This document shows positions 11,701 through 22,453 of a DNA stretch of 64,000 bases, piece by piece. The stretch covers positions 1 to 64,000 of the forward strand of contig JAHLKH010000089.1 of assembly GCA_025526915.1 (NCBI GenBank), written 5' to 3'. The notes below the pieces were generated by a model. It was not told the origin of the DNA. It saw only the letters and a program-made list of their open reading frames with translations, and searched no databases. Source of the stretch: Entophlyctis helioformis (lineage: Eukaryota; Chytridiomycota; Chytridiomycetes; Chytridiales; Chytriomycetaceae). A program made the translations under genes and the position numbers. How positions within the stretch are numbered: position 1 is the stretch's first letter; each line of letters opens with the position of its first letter.

Positions 11701-12794
11701 GATCCTTTCTGTCATGGTTCGCATTGTAATGAGCCCGTTAGTAAGGAACACACTGGCCACGTTGTCTCTGGCGACTGATCCATCAGTGAATGCACATGCT
11801 GTGGACTCACGCGAACATCCCATATGCGCACATCCATGTCATGCGAGGATGCAAGAATCCACTCGTTGATGCGATTGTACTTGACTTGAGTCGCACCAAC
11901 TAAAGAGGTGGCAGCAGAATGTAAGCCGGACGGCCCGACAACTCCACGAAACCAGGCACGGGAGGCATCTCGAGCGTAACTACCTGTCCACGAGGAGAAG
12001 CTGTTGGAGGGTTTGCTCTGGCTTGTTCGCAGATCCCAGAGGTGAATGTATGCGTCGTACGAGCATGTCGCGATCGACTCGGGATGAAAAGGACTCCAAT
12101 GGATATCCGACACTGCTCGCACGTGTTTACTGAGCGTGTACTCGATTGAGTTGTGCGACGATGACGACGCTGGTGGTGCACCACCGGCCTGACCGCCGGT
12201 TGGAGCCGACGAGCTGCGGGTGATGTTCCAGATGAGGGCTTTTTGGTTTGACTTGGGCATCGATTGGCCAGTTAGCGAAACGTGGCCAGCCAAGCAAGGC
12301 CTGTGCGAGTGAAATGCTTACCGTGGTGGCAATCCAGTTTGATCTGGACGCATGCGGATTCCACTGCACGTCAGCAACGTCCCACTTTGTGAGATGATGT
12401 AGCATCGTCGGTGGGTCGAATGGCCTGTCGAGGTTGACAATGTACAGCCCGCGCTTGCTTCAAGTGTGCGCATTGTCAGCATCAGCGCCAACAACGGCTG
12501 GTGGGAGGGCAGGCAACGCAGAGGCACATACGCAGCGAGTACCACGTCACGGCCGCCTGGAGAGATGCTGAGGCTCGTGACGGGATGGTCGAGCCGCACG
12601 ACAAGCGACTGTTGAACTGTGCTGCTGCTGCTGCTGGATGGCGGTCGTCCTGACTGGTTGGACGAGCCGGAGTGTGTTGACAGAGAGCGCTGGTGAATGC
12701 TGGCCAGAACGGGAAGCGTTGGTGTTTGTGGTGGTGCGGCATTCAGGGTGCTGCTGCCGCTGCTGCCGGCTGGCAGACCGGCTTGGCCACTCAT
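5729..12794 (-). CDS. WDR59/Mtc5-type subunit of GATOR2 (SEACAT) complex
   Basis: One large multi-exon gene. The N-terminal exons (about 12794-11065) encode WD40 repeats with WDR59-like text: LYIVNLDRPFD, KWDVADVQWNPH, ISDIHWSPFHPESIATCSYD (with V for I at the first position), VRIWDVR. A long Ser/Pro-rich linker follows, with an RWD domain at about 10150-9960 (FPSKYPASVAPQFEIQ...). The C-terminal zinc finger/RING-like module at about 5950-5732 has CDKCGQETK, CLGCGAGVPGIRCVLC and HGGHPAHLRSW, ending CATGCGCECRL. The order WD40-RWD-zinc module is that of WDR59 (yeast Mtc5/Sea3), a vacuole/lysosome-associated regulator of TORC1 in amino-acid signalling. The chosen ATG overlaps the stop codon of the upstream NF-YA gene. 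A second in-frame ATG lies at 12812. Exon borders were not all resolved, so the span is firmer than the internal structure. Confidence 0.85.
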
Positions 12795-13568
12795 TTGGTG
12801 TGTGCAAGACAAACGTAAGGTTTATTGTTGGCTATGGCATGAGACACGTCCGTATCTGCATTGGGGCCATCTGTTGGGAGCGTTCCGTCCGCTTCAAGGG
12901 CAGCTATCTCGGCCGCCGACAGGAACCGGCCGCCAGGCCCGCGGGGCCGTTTGGACGCATGGCGATGGCGAGACTCGTGCAGGTAGCCCTGCAGATGGTG
13001 TGCAGGCAGTGAGCAACGAGAGGCGGCCAGCAGCCTGCACAGAGATCCACAAGCGCGATGCCACACACCTTCTCCTTGCTCTTGGCTGCATGAAACGACT
13101 CCCATCGTGCTCGTGCTTCCCGACGCTTCAGTATCCGATGGAACTGCTTGGCATTCACATACAGCGGTTCGTCGTTTGATGCAGCCGAAGCGTGGTGCAG
13201 GGTAGAGGCCATTGATGAGGATGCCGCCGCTGCCGCCGCCGCTGCTGCTGCTGCCGCTGCCGCTGCCGCCGCCGCGGCCATGGCAGATGCGCCAGGAAGC
13301 CCATCTGAACTCAGCGCCAGCGAACTGTCAATGACTGGTGGCGTTGACGACTGGAGGGCAGGAGATGCTGTGCCAGACACCGGCACAGGTGCATGGGTGC
13401 GTCCTTGTGTTGGCAAGCCTGTCAGCTGGGTGGGGCGAGTGTGAGTCAGCATGCTGGTGAGCAACGGGCAGTTGGACCAGAACATACGCTGAATGGGTAG
13501 GTCGCTGCCATAGCATATCCGGGCAGCTGTTGCTGCCGTTGACGCTGCTCCTCGGGCGGTTGGTCCAT
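12791..13568 (-). CDS. NF-YA / HAP2, CCAAT-binding transcription factor subunit
   Basis: Carries the two conserved NF-YA helices: EPLYVNAKQFHRILKRREAR (interaction with NF-YB/YC) and, after an intron, GYLHESRHRHASKRPRGPGG (contact with the CCAAT box). With donor GTGTGT after KSKEK and acceptor CTGCAG before GYLHES, the linker between the helices has the usual length. A poly-alanine tract (about 20 Ala, 13225-13280) precedes the domain. The N-terminus MDQPPEEQRQRQQQ is placed at 13568 because it gives an open exon with a good donor; an upstream start is possible. The protein is nuclear and works as a trimer. Its own divergent promoter with RPB2 contains a CCAAT box. The stop codon overlaps the WDR59 ATG (ATGA). 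Confidence 0.9.
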
Positions 13569-13676
13569 GTTGTGGTGGGAGTGAGCACGCTGCCCGGCCG
13601 GCGTGGCATACAATGACCCAAGAGTCAGCATGAACGGCCAGTGGACGGCACACATCTGAGAGCATGCCACCTACCC
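13569..13676 (-). promoter_or_regulatory. Shared leader module upstream of NF-YA ATG
   Basis: On the minus strand it starts GGTAGGTGGC, has GATGTGTGCCGTCCAC, TTCATGCTGACTCT and CCACGCCGGCC, and ends at the ATG. The same order of blocks precedes the ATGs of eIF2 gamma, GID2 and ORC6. It could be a promoter element or a 5'UTR intron (GTAGGT donor, CTGAC branch-like motif). Confidence 0.55.
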
Positions 13677-13742
13677 GTGTGTGTCTTGGTTGGTCGCCGG
13701 GACATGCGATGTAGATGAAATTCAGTTTGAAGTTGAACGAGA

Positions 13743-13780
13743 GTCACGTGAAGAGGCACGTGACTTGATGGCAGGCCAAT
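13743..13780. promoter_or_regulatory. Paired CACGTG boxes plus CCAAT box in the NF-YA/RPB2 divergent promoter
   Basis: CACGTG lies at 13745-13750 and 13757-13762 (12 bp apart). CCAAT at 13776-13780 is 13 bp beyond the second box, towards RPB2. The same arrangement occurs at 40541-40575. CACGTG is the classical bHLH (Cbf1/USF-type) site. Confidence 0.7.
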
Positions 13781-13839
13781 CAGAGCCCGCCCATCAACGC
13801 TCAGCCAAAGTCGGCCAAACAGCTTCACTCGAGATCGCA

Positions 13840-16800
13840 ATGGACGAGCTTGGTGCGTTTTGGCTTGGCTTGGCTGGCAGGCTTGGCAAGCTGGCTGGCT
13901 GGCAGGCTGGCTGGCTGGCTGGGCTGTTCAGCAGGCTTGAGGGGTGCGGCGTTGGTGCAGCAGGGCATACGCGAGCAGCCCGCGGCTGTTGCGCCTTGCA
14001 GGCGGGCTGCGCTCTGCGTGGAGACACAGACACGCCGCCTGTCAAAGTGTGCTAACACCACACCCCTGGTTGCTGCCCGTGATCACATTCGTCTTGGCTG
14101 CGGCACTCGCCTCGGCCGTGAACACATCGTCGGCCTTCAGACTTGGAAAACGACGACATCACGCAGGAAGACTGCTGGCAGGTCATCACCTCGTTCTTCG
14201 AGGAGAAGGGCCTTGTGCGCCAGCAGCTCGATTCCTTTGATGAGTTCATCCAGAACACCATGCAGGAGATTGTCGACGAGAATGCGCAGCTGGTTCTGCA
14301 GACGGCATCGCAGCACTCTGGCAACGAGGGCGACGTTACGGTATGGCGATCTTGCAGCGCAATGCGCCTTGAAACACTGGTGTCCCACTGTCGTCACTTG
14401 ACTCACTCTGTGCCATGCATCCTACAGAAACAATACATTATTCAGTTTGGCCAGATCTACCTCAGCAAACCGACCAACACCGAGTCGGACGGAAGCACAC
14501 AGTCCATGTTTCCGCACGAGGCCCGCCTGCGCAACCTGACGTGAGTCGACCGCCGCCTCCGCCGCCAGGTGCACGTTGTGCTAGTCGGAATATTCGAAAA
14601 CTAACAGAGTTGCTGTGATTGTCTGTTGTCCTACCTGGCAGGTACGCGGCACCATTGTATGTCGATATGAAAAAGGAGATCCGCGTTGCCGACCCACGGC
14701 ACCCATCCAACGTCGGCGTCACCAACCCAAACGATCTGGTGTGGGAGACGGAAGTTGCCGACTCTGGCTTCACAAAGGTGTTCATTGGAAGAGTGCCCAT
14801 CATGCTGCGCTCCACCTTCTGCATCCTTTCGGATCTTTCGCAGCGTGATCTTGTTCAAGTCGGCGAGTGCCCGTACGATCAGGGCGGCTACTTTGTCATC
14901 AACGGCTCCGAAAAGGTGCTCATTGCCCAGGAACGCATGGCAACCAACCACGTCTATGTGTTCTCGCGCTCGCAGCCGTCGTCGTACTCGTTCAGCTGCG
15001 AGATTCGCAGCCAGAGCGAGCGTGGATCCAAGGTCGCCTCGACGCTGTTTATCAAGCGCATGGCCCTCAAGAGCGAAGAACGCGGCGGATCAGGCCAGCC
15101 TATTCGCACCTCTCTGCCCTACATCAAGACCGACATTCCTATCGTCGTCGTTTTTCGTGCCTTGGGAATTGTCACCGATCGCGACATCCTGCAGCACATC
15201 TGCTACGACTTTAACGACTACCAGATGCTCGAGATGCTCAAGCCGTGCATCGAAGAAGCCTTTGTTATCCAGGACCGCGACGTTGCGCTTGATTTCATTG
15301 GAAAGCGTGGCACGACGGTGGGTGTTACTCGAGAACGCCGCATCAGGTCAGTGCTAGTGTGGATGATTGCGCTTCCTCTTTGACTTTTGCTACGCGTGCT
15401 AACATTCACCTCCTTGCACGGTCTGTTGGGCTGGTAGATATGCAGCAGACATTCTGCAAAAGGAGATGCTGCCGCACGTGGGCACCAAGCCACACACAGA
15501 AACGCGCAAGGCGTACTTCTTTGGCTACATGATTCACCGGCTGCTACTGGCGGCCCTTGATCGTCGCGAGACTGACGACCGTGACCACTTTGGCAAGAAG
15601 CGTCTTGATCTTGCCGGGCCGCTGTTGGGCGGACTATTCCGGATGCTCTTCCGCAAGCTCACCAAGGATGTCAGCCGATACTTGCAAAAGACGATCGAAA
15701 CGGGCCGCGAATTCAATCTGTCGCTGGCTGTCAAGTCGAGCACCATCACCAACGGCCTCAAGTACTCCCTTGCAACCGGCAACTGGGGCGATCAAAAGAA
15801 GTTTATGGAGGCACGTGCAGGAGTCAGTCAGGTGTTGAACCGCTACACGTTTGCATCAACGCTGTCGCACTTGCGACGTCTCAACACGCCCATTGGACGC
15901 GATGGTACGTTGCGCAGATATGCACGTGAGACTGCTCGCTTCGGCTGGCTGACATCCTCTCCTGTCTTGGGCTGCCATTTCCTGTGTGCCCTATCGCTCG
16001 ACTCCTTGCTGCACGCCAGGCAAGCTCGCCAAGCCGCGCCAGCTGCACAACACGCATTGGGGCATGGTCTGTCCGGCTGAAACGCCAGAGGGACAGGCTT
16101 GTGGTCTTGTCAAGAACCTGTCGCTCATGTCGTATGTCACCGTCGGATCTTCGTCTCGTCCCATCATGGAGTTTTTGGACGAGTGGATGATGGAGTCGCT
16201 CGAGGAAGTTCCCGCGCAGAACATTCCAGAGGCAACCAAGATCTTCCTGAATGGCGTGTGGGTCGGCGTCCACCGCGACCCCGACCAGCTTGTCAAGACA
16301 CTGCGCAAGCTGCGCCGCTGCGTTGACATTTCACCCGAGGTTTCCGTCGTCCGCGATGTTCGAGACAAGGAGTTGCGGCTATACACCGATGCTGGCCGCA
16401 TCTGTCGCTCGCTCTTTGTCGTTACTCCCGAGCAGCGTCTTGTGTTGACCAAGGAACACATTATGCAGATGAGTGGGGATCAGGAAGAGGTATGCATGGA
16501 TTGTGTGCACGTCTTGTCGATTGCACTTTGAACGCTCAGACTAACCTCGGAGCACGCAGCCAATCCGCTGGGCCGACCTTCTCTCCCTTGGTGTGATCGA
16601 GTACATTGACACTGAGGAAGAAGAGACTGTCATGATTTGCATGACGCCCGACGATCTTGCCGAGGCACGCATGGCGGCAGAGGGCCACGTTGCACAGCGG
16701 CAAGACGTGGGCACAGCCCGTCTCAAGTCTTCGTCAGTGTACACGCGAAACTACACACACTGCGAGATCCACCCCAGCATGATCCTGGGCATCTGTGCGA

Positions 16801-18426
16801 GCATCATCCCCTTCCCGGACCACAACCAATCGCCTCGTAACGTCTACCAGTCGGCCATGGGCAAGCAGGCCATGGGCATCTTCCTTACCAACTTCCAAAT
16901 GCGCATGGACACCATGGCCAACATCCTGTTCTATCCGCAAAAGCCGCTGGCCACCACGCGTGCCATGGAGTATATGCACTTCCGAGACCTTCCCGCTGGA
17001 ATCAACGCCGTGGTCGCCATTGCCTGCTATTCGGGATACAACCAGGAAGACTCGGTTATCATGAACCAGAGCTCCATTGATCGCGGCTTGTTCCGCAGCC
17101 TCTACTACCGTGTCTACATGGACCAAGAGAAGAAGGTCGGCATGATCTCCACGGAGACGCTTGAGAAGCCTACTCGAGACACGACGCTCCGCCTCAAGCA
17201 CGGCACGTACGATAAGCTCGAGGATGACGGACTTGTAGCCCCTGGTGTCCGCGTCAGTGGAGAAGACATTATCATTGGTAAGTCTGATGTTGCCAAGTTG
17301 TCGCGAGGGCATTGTGAATCCATGCATGTCTCCATTGTGCTGACATGTCTGGTTTGGGACAGGAAAAACGGTGCCTTTGCCAGATGACACTGCCGAATTG
17401 GGGCAGCGCACCACATCACACACCAAGCGTGATGCCTCGACGCCTCTCAAGAGCACCGAGAATGGTATCATTGACCAAGTCGTGGTCACCCAAAACCAGG
17501 ACGGATTCAAGTTTGTCAAAATCCGTGTTCGATCCATCCGTGTGCCCCAGATGGGTGACAAGTTTGCTGTGAGTTCTGATGCCACTGTTGCCACTTTGAG
17601 CCGAGTGTACGGCTGTAGAATGTCTGACGCTGTGCTTCTTGGCCAGTCGCGTCATGGCCAAAAGGGCACAGTCGGCATCACGTACCGCACAGAGGACATG
17701 CCATTCACCGCAGAAGGCATTACGCCAGACTTGATTGTCAACCCCCACGCGATTCCTTCTCGAATGACCATTGGGCATCTTGTCGAGTGTCTTCTGTCCA
17801 AGGTTTGCACCTCGTTCCTTGCCCCATGTGCTTCGTCTGGCTCGCATACGCTAACCCTCCCTTGGCAGGTGTCGACCTTTACCGGCGATGAGGGCGATGC
17901 AACTCCCTTCACTGATGTGACTGTCGAGGCGATTTCGCAGGCGCTTGCAGGCTTTGGGTACCAGCGACGCGGCTTTGAGGTGCTGTACAATGGCCACACT
18001 GGCCGCAAGCTAAATGCGCAGGTGTTCACCGGCCCAACCTACTACCAGCGTCTCAAGCACATGGTCGACGACAAGATTCATAGTCGCGCACGTGGTCCAG
18101 TCCAGATCCTGACACGCCAGCCGGTTGAGGGCCGTTCGCGCGATGGTGGTTTGCGCTTTGGAGAGATGGAGCGCGACTGTATGATCTCGCACGGTGCAGC
18201 CCACTTTTTGAAGGAGCGGCTGTTTGATGCCTCGGACGCCTACCGTATTCACGTCTGCGACCTGTGCGGCCTTATGGCCGTTGCCAATCTCAAGAAGAAC
18301 TCGTTTGAATGTCGCGCGTGCCGGAACAAGACACAGATCTCCCAGGTGTACTTGCCATATGCGTGCAAGCTGCTCTTCCAGGAACTCATGGCTATGAATA
18401 TTGCTCCAAGGCTCATGGTTATTTGA
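13840..18426 (+). CDS. RPB2: RPB2, second-largest subunit of RNA polymerase II
   Basis: Start chosen at 13840. The 13-nt first exon (MDEL, donor GTGCGT) joins the exon at 14141 to read [17 protein letters not shown]. The protein then follows Rpb2 throughout: lobe/protrusion, fork, [14 protein letters not shown] of the hybrid-binding region, QMGDKFASRHGQKG across an intron, [19 protein letters not shown], and the C-terminal zinc site CDLCG...CRAC. About ten short introns (typically 60-130 nt) interrupt it; intron 1 is 288 nt and repeat-rich. It catalyses mRNA synthesis with Rpb1 in the nucleus; the QEDS/GDKFASRHGQKG elements contribute to the active centre. All motifs are intact. It shares a divergent promoter with NF-YA. 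Confidence 0.97.
13858..13922 (+). repeat. GGCT/GGCA tandem repeat in RPB2 intron 1
   Basis: Runs of GGCTTGGCTT, then GGCTGGCTGGCA-type tetranucleotides lie just inside the first intron. Similar GGCA/GCCA runs occur in introns of the Nst1-like and subtilisin genes. Confidence 0.75.
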
Positions 18427-18576
18427 GCATCAATGAAAGTTTCATGGCCATCACGTTGATTTGCTCAAATGCCCTACCTTTGCAGCAAAAGTCTTGAAAG
18501 TACACGACTGCTTGTGGTTGTGCAAATAGTGTCGGTAGAGAATATAGTAACTAAAATTTTGAATGTTAGCAAGAGG

Positions 18577-18649
18577 GGGCCTTTGGCGCAGTGGATAGCG
18601 TATCAGTTTCCGGCACTGAGGGTCGTCGGTTCGAACCCGACAAGGCTCG
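18577..18649 (+). tRNA. tRNA-Arg(CCG)
   Basis: The acceptor GGGCCTT pairs with AAGGCTC (one G-U). The anticodon stem TCAGT/ACTGA encloses loop TTCCGGC with anticodon CCG. The T arm GTCGG-TTCGAAC-CCGAC is perfect. Length is 73 nt with no intron. A TTTTTCTTTT stretch about 7 nt downstream serves as Pol III terminator. Confidence 0.92.
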
Positions 18650-18673
18650 CTCCCATTTTTCTTTTACCGAAAT

Positions 18674-18683
18674 GACAATGGTC
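18674..18683. promoter_or_regulatory. Palindromic GTCACGTGAC box
   Basis: A perfect 10-bp palindrome containing CACGTG between tRNA-Arg and the LINE fragment; the LINE homology begins just after it. No gene start is near, so function is unclear. Confidence 0.35.
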
Positions 18684-18686
18684 ACG

Positions 18687-19211
18687 TGACCTTGCCGATG
18701 GCGTCCGCACTCTGCTGCTTGCCCGGATCGACGGCCTGTGGACGCTCAAGTTCGCCCTCCGCCTCAACCTCCTCGCCGCCAACCACCCCTTCACCGACGG
18801 CTACTGCATCCTCTGCAACCAGAGCCTGAACGGCACCCACGAATGGGCTCACTTTGTCGTCAGCTGCACCGGCCTCGCCATCCAACGCGACGACGCCAAC
18901 CTCGCCCCATTCATTGCCCAGATCTCGGAAGCCATCGAACACAAGCTCCCCGATCCAACGATCCCGCCGCTCTCGCCGCGCTCGGCTATGACGACGATCT
19001 TCTGGCTACGTTTAGGACCATCCGAGTATCTACAAGAATCGACCAAGTGTACATAACGCTCCTCGGCGGAGGAGTTCTATCCGGTGTTGCGGACATCACA
19101 GAGTCTTGGCTCTGTGGTGACCAGCAACAAGTCAATGCACCTGGAGACGTGCGTCCACTCGCCTCGCGAATGTGCGCGTTTCTTCAGGCTGCCCATGGTG
19201 TGTTCCAGCGA
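18687..19211 (+). mobile_element. Second LINE fragment, 3' end only
   Basis: Nearly identical to 5032-5555 of the first LINE copy (isolated substitutions only). It starts at GACCTTGCCGATGG and ends at GTGTTCCAGCG, so it is far more 5'-truncated. Here the frame across the site broken in copy 1 is intact (DGLWTLKFALRL). However, a base is missing near 18953 (CCCCGATCC versus CCCCGAATCC), which shifts the frame into a later stop. It begins 38 bp after tRNA-Arg. Confidence 0.9.
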
Positions 19212-19514
19212 ACTGACCCTGATTCCCCGCACACTCAATTGCCCTTGGACTCCTCCTGGTAATGCTTGGCAGATTCAAATGGCGTCTGTGTATCTGGTTA
19301 GGCAATCATGTTCACAACATCAACAAAAAAATGCAACAGTTCTCACCATAGTAGTCAAGAATCGAGTCAAGTCAACACTTTGGCCAAACTGCTCTCTTCC
19401 AAACATGCTATTAAAGAGGCTGAGCGAGCCTGCAATCGGTTCGATGCCAGAATACACTTCTCGGAATCCTCCTGCCACAATCACATAACGCTTCGTTGCA
19501 AACACAGTCGAGTG
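19212..19514. other. Spacer with no recognisable gene
   Basis: AT-richer than the flanks. Only short open frames without family resemblance are present. It holds the 3' flank of the NTPase-nuclease gene. Confidence 0.4.
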
Positions 19515-22078
19515 TCAATCACCATGTCTGCCAAAGCTACAACATGCACAACTCACATTACTGCTATCCTTGGGTACTTGCACAACCAGACGATCTTTTC
19601 TCTCGCAGAGGCTCATGGCAATCACTAGATGCGGCGGCGGATTATTGTCCTTGTCCGTCTGAAGTGTAAACCCAGCATGGCGCAGAGTGATCTTGTCAAT
19701 GTCACGATCAGACAACTTCTGTGCTTGATTTTTGACTTGGATCATCAACACTGTGTATGTTTGGCCGAGCAAGACAGGAATAACCAGGTCCGTAGCAATT
19801 TGCCCATCCCGACAACGGATTGCTGCACAACGGTTAAATGCCCAGTGTAGAAGATCGACACTGCTGTGCTCTTCGGTGAAGGCGAAGTGGTTGAAGAAAA
19901 TGACACCGTTCAGCAAATCCGTTGGAAAAGCATCACGCCAAGCATTTTCTGGCATAATTGAATCCAGAACCTTGTAAGCCATCACTCTGGTCCACAAGGA
20001 CTGCATCAAGCATCCAAGGCGGTCAATCTTACCACTTCCAGATTGATCAGTTGCAGTATTCAGTGCAGAGCCACTGAAAATGGATGACAAAAAGCGCGAG
20101 ACCGTCAGAGGCATCGTCAAGGAGCAGTGAGGCGATGCATGCCAGGTCGCTTGGGATGCAGCTGCAAGAAGAACAATTCTCGCAACGAGCTCGCCGCGGT
20201 CGCCTGCCCCCATAAAGCCATTGGATATGTCGACTGAGAGCTGCAAGAGCATGAAGTACCACCGTGTTGTATCCAGCCGATCCTTCTTGAACGAGACAGT
20301 GTTGCTGCTGGCAAACTTGAGTGTGCAATGAGCAGCCTCAGCAAGCACAGCATCGGACGGATACATGATCGTCATTGCCTCGCGATCGTTCGAAATGCTG
20401 GTGCACAGGGCCATGAACTGCTCCGTCATAATCGCCGTGTCCTTCACATTTCGCGCTTTGATGTGTGGACAAACCAGAGTGCTGAACGCCGCGCGATAAG
20501 CAGGCTCCGTGTTCTGGTTGTTGGAGGCGTTGCTCTGCATTTGGAACACTGAGAAAACATCGGTGTCGGCACAGAGTTTCGACATTGCAATGCGGACCAT
20601 AGAATGGACCTCGCCGGCATTTGTAATGCTCAGCCAAAGAGGACGGCCGATGTGACGCAGTGCCTGCCAGAGGGAGGTTTCAAGCGCTTGGTTGTCGAAT
20701 AGTTGCTCGAGACTGTTGTAGGTTTTTTCCTTGAGTGCCGTGGTGATGATGCACGAGACCAACTCGAAAGAGTCCTTAGCAGTGCAAATGTCGAACGAGC
20801 GCAGGTTCCAGAAGGGAAGGAGGAGCTGCTTTGCGTCGATAGCACGAAGTGAGTTGGCCTTGGTGGGCGTAGCGGCAGGTGCAAACTTGTCGATGGATCC
20901 ATTTGTATCAAGAAGCAGGCCCATTATACCATTGGATTCGCATCGGGCAATACAGCCAAAGAGCTCGCGGAACCGATCAAAATGCGTATGGCCATCGATC
21001 GACTTGTCATCAGGGTAGTCGGAAAGACGCGATGCCTCATCCATTGCAAAAACAAGGCCGGTGGGGCATTCTGGCTGCTTGCCTGCAAGCGCCGACTTCA
21101 ACTTTTCCATCTCGACCTTGAAAAGTTCGCAGGCAGTCTCACGGCGATTCGGCCTAGCCTCGTCTTCAGACAAGCCAAAAGACAAGTAACATGTCAGCAA
21201 AGCGATTTCAACGGAGTAAAACAAGATGCGATTCATGTGCTATTCACCTGATATGTCATCTGTTGACACCCTCGGAGAATCGGAAGGAAACTTGCTGACA
21301 AACGTCCTCATGCTACCCGACTCCATCGTGTTCACGATTTCCGACCAGAAGGATGACTGCAGCTTGCGATCGAGCTGCATACTGATCCACTCTGCTGGTG
21401 TCAACAGAGGCTGTTTCTCAAGCGTCTTGACAAGGTGGCGCATGCAGGCGATGATCAGCCGGAGCAGCCACTTGGTGATTAGCAGACTATCAGTAGGGAT
21501 CTTCTTGACAATATCGCTCTGAAGAGGGTAGCCGTTCTCCGATGGTCCACGAAGACAGATGAACATGACAAAGCGGTGTTTGCCAGCCTCAATAAGCAGC
21601 CGTGTCTTGCCCATGCCACTTGCTTGAATGACACTGCCGATCGGCGCAATCAAGTCATACGATTTGGACCACTCCGAAGTGACCCAGTCGATATACTTGA
21701 CAAGATCTTCGACGACCGAGTGTGGGTCCATGAAGGGTGCAACGAAGCCGTCGACAACCGACTGCGAAACAACCAGCTTTGGCAACGACGCATCGCCTGT
21801 ATCGGCATTGGAGGACGACTCCACTGGCACATTGGCATGTGTTGTGGCGGATTCCTGGGCCTCAAGTTCAGCGAGACCATTCATGAAGAACTGGCGGCGT
21901 TCGGCTTCACTAAACTGTGCCTGAAGAACCCGCAAATGGCAACAGTTAGGTGGGAACATGGGAGAACAGACAACCAGTGCTGACATACCAACATTTCTTT
22001 AGCAGCTGCTATCTTTGACGATTTCATCGTCACCGACGGCGACGACTCTGCGTCTGGAGTTGCTGATGATGCTTGCAT
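19515..22078 (-). CDS. P-loop NTPase with putative restriction-like nuclease domain, Crinkler (CR) type
   Basis: Three exons, 22078-21989, 21920-21248 and 21163-19515, with GT-AG borders and compatible phases, give 803 residues. A Walker A motif ASGMGKTR lies at about residue 130; a FAMDEAS segment after intron 2 is a plausible Walker B. Near residue 710 the text DLVIPVLL...VLMIQVKN resembles the core of a PD-(D/E)xK nuclease, with Gln in place of the usual acidic residue before VK. This NTPase-plus-nuclease layout is that of the CR/Crinkler effector class described in oomycetes and chytrids. No LxLFLAK-type Crinkler N-terminus and no signal peptide is seen. An alternative in-frame start exists at 22291. 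Family membership is inferred from layout; a DNA-damaging or host-directed role is not shown. Confidence 0.6.
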
Positions 22079-22453
22079 GAATGACGGTTCAGACGAGGGC
22101 TGTGTGTTCTGCTTGCACTGGTGTGTTCCACCTGCCTGTGTTCTATGCCAACGCTGCGTTGCGACTGCTCTGCTCTCTTTTTGTCCGAATTGTTTGGTTG
22201 ATTGAGTGAAGATGAATGAATTTGTCCCAAATTGGGCATTGCGGCCAAACACGTGACCAGACTCGATGGCCAACGCCGTATGATGCAACATTACTCCAAA
22301 GCCAAAGTCCCAACAAGAAAGTGATCCTCACACCACGAGTCGCCAGCCGTTAGATGCTGGACTTTCAAATCCAACCCAATCAGGAATGAACTACAGCTGT
22401 GTTGGACAGTCGGGTGGCATATTCATATGTATTTCATGGCCAGCATTGCTTCT

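Noticed and set aside
13225..13280. Plus-strand alanine-rich open frame at 13148-13444
   Set aside because: Antisense of the NF-YA poly-Ala codons (GCN/NGC symmetry).
22320..22385. Possible tRNA-like sequence (GGACTTTCAAATCC)
   Set aside because: No acceptor stem and no five-base T stem could be drawn; anticodon arm unclear.
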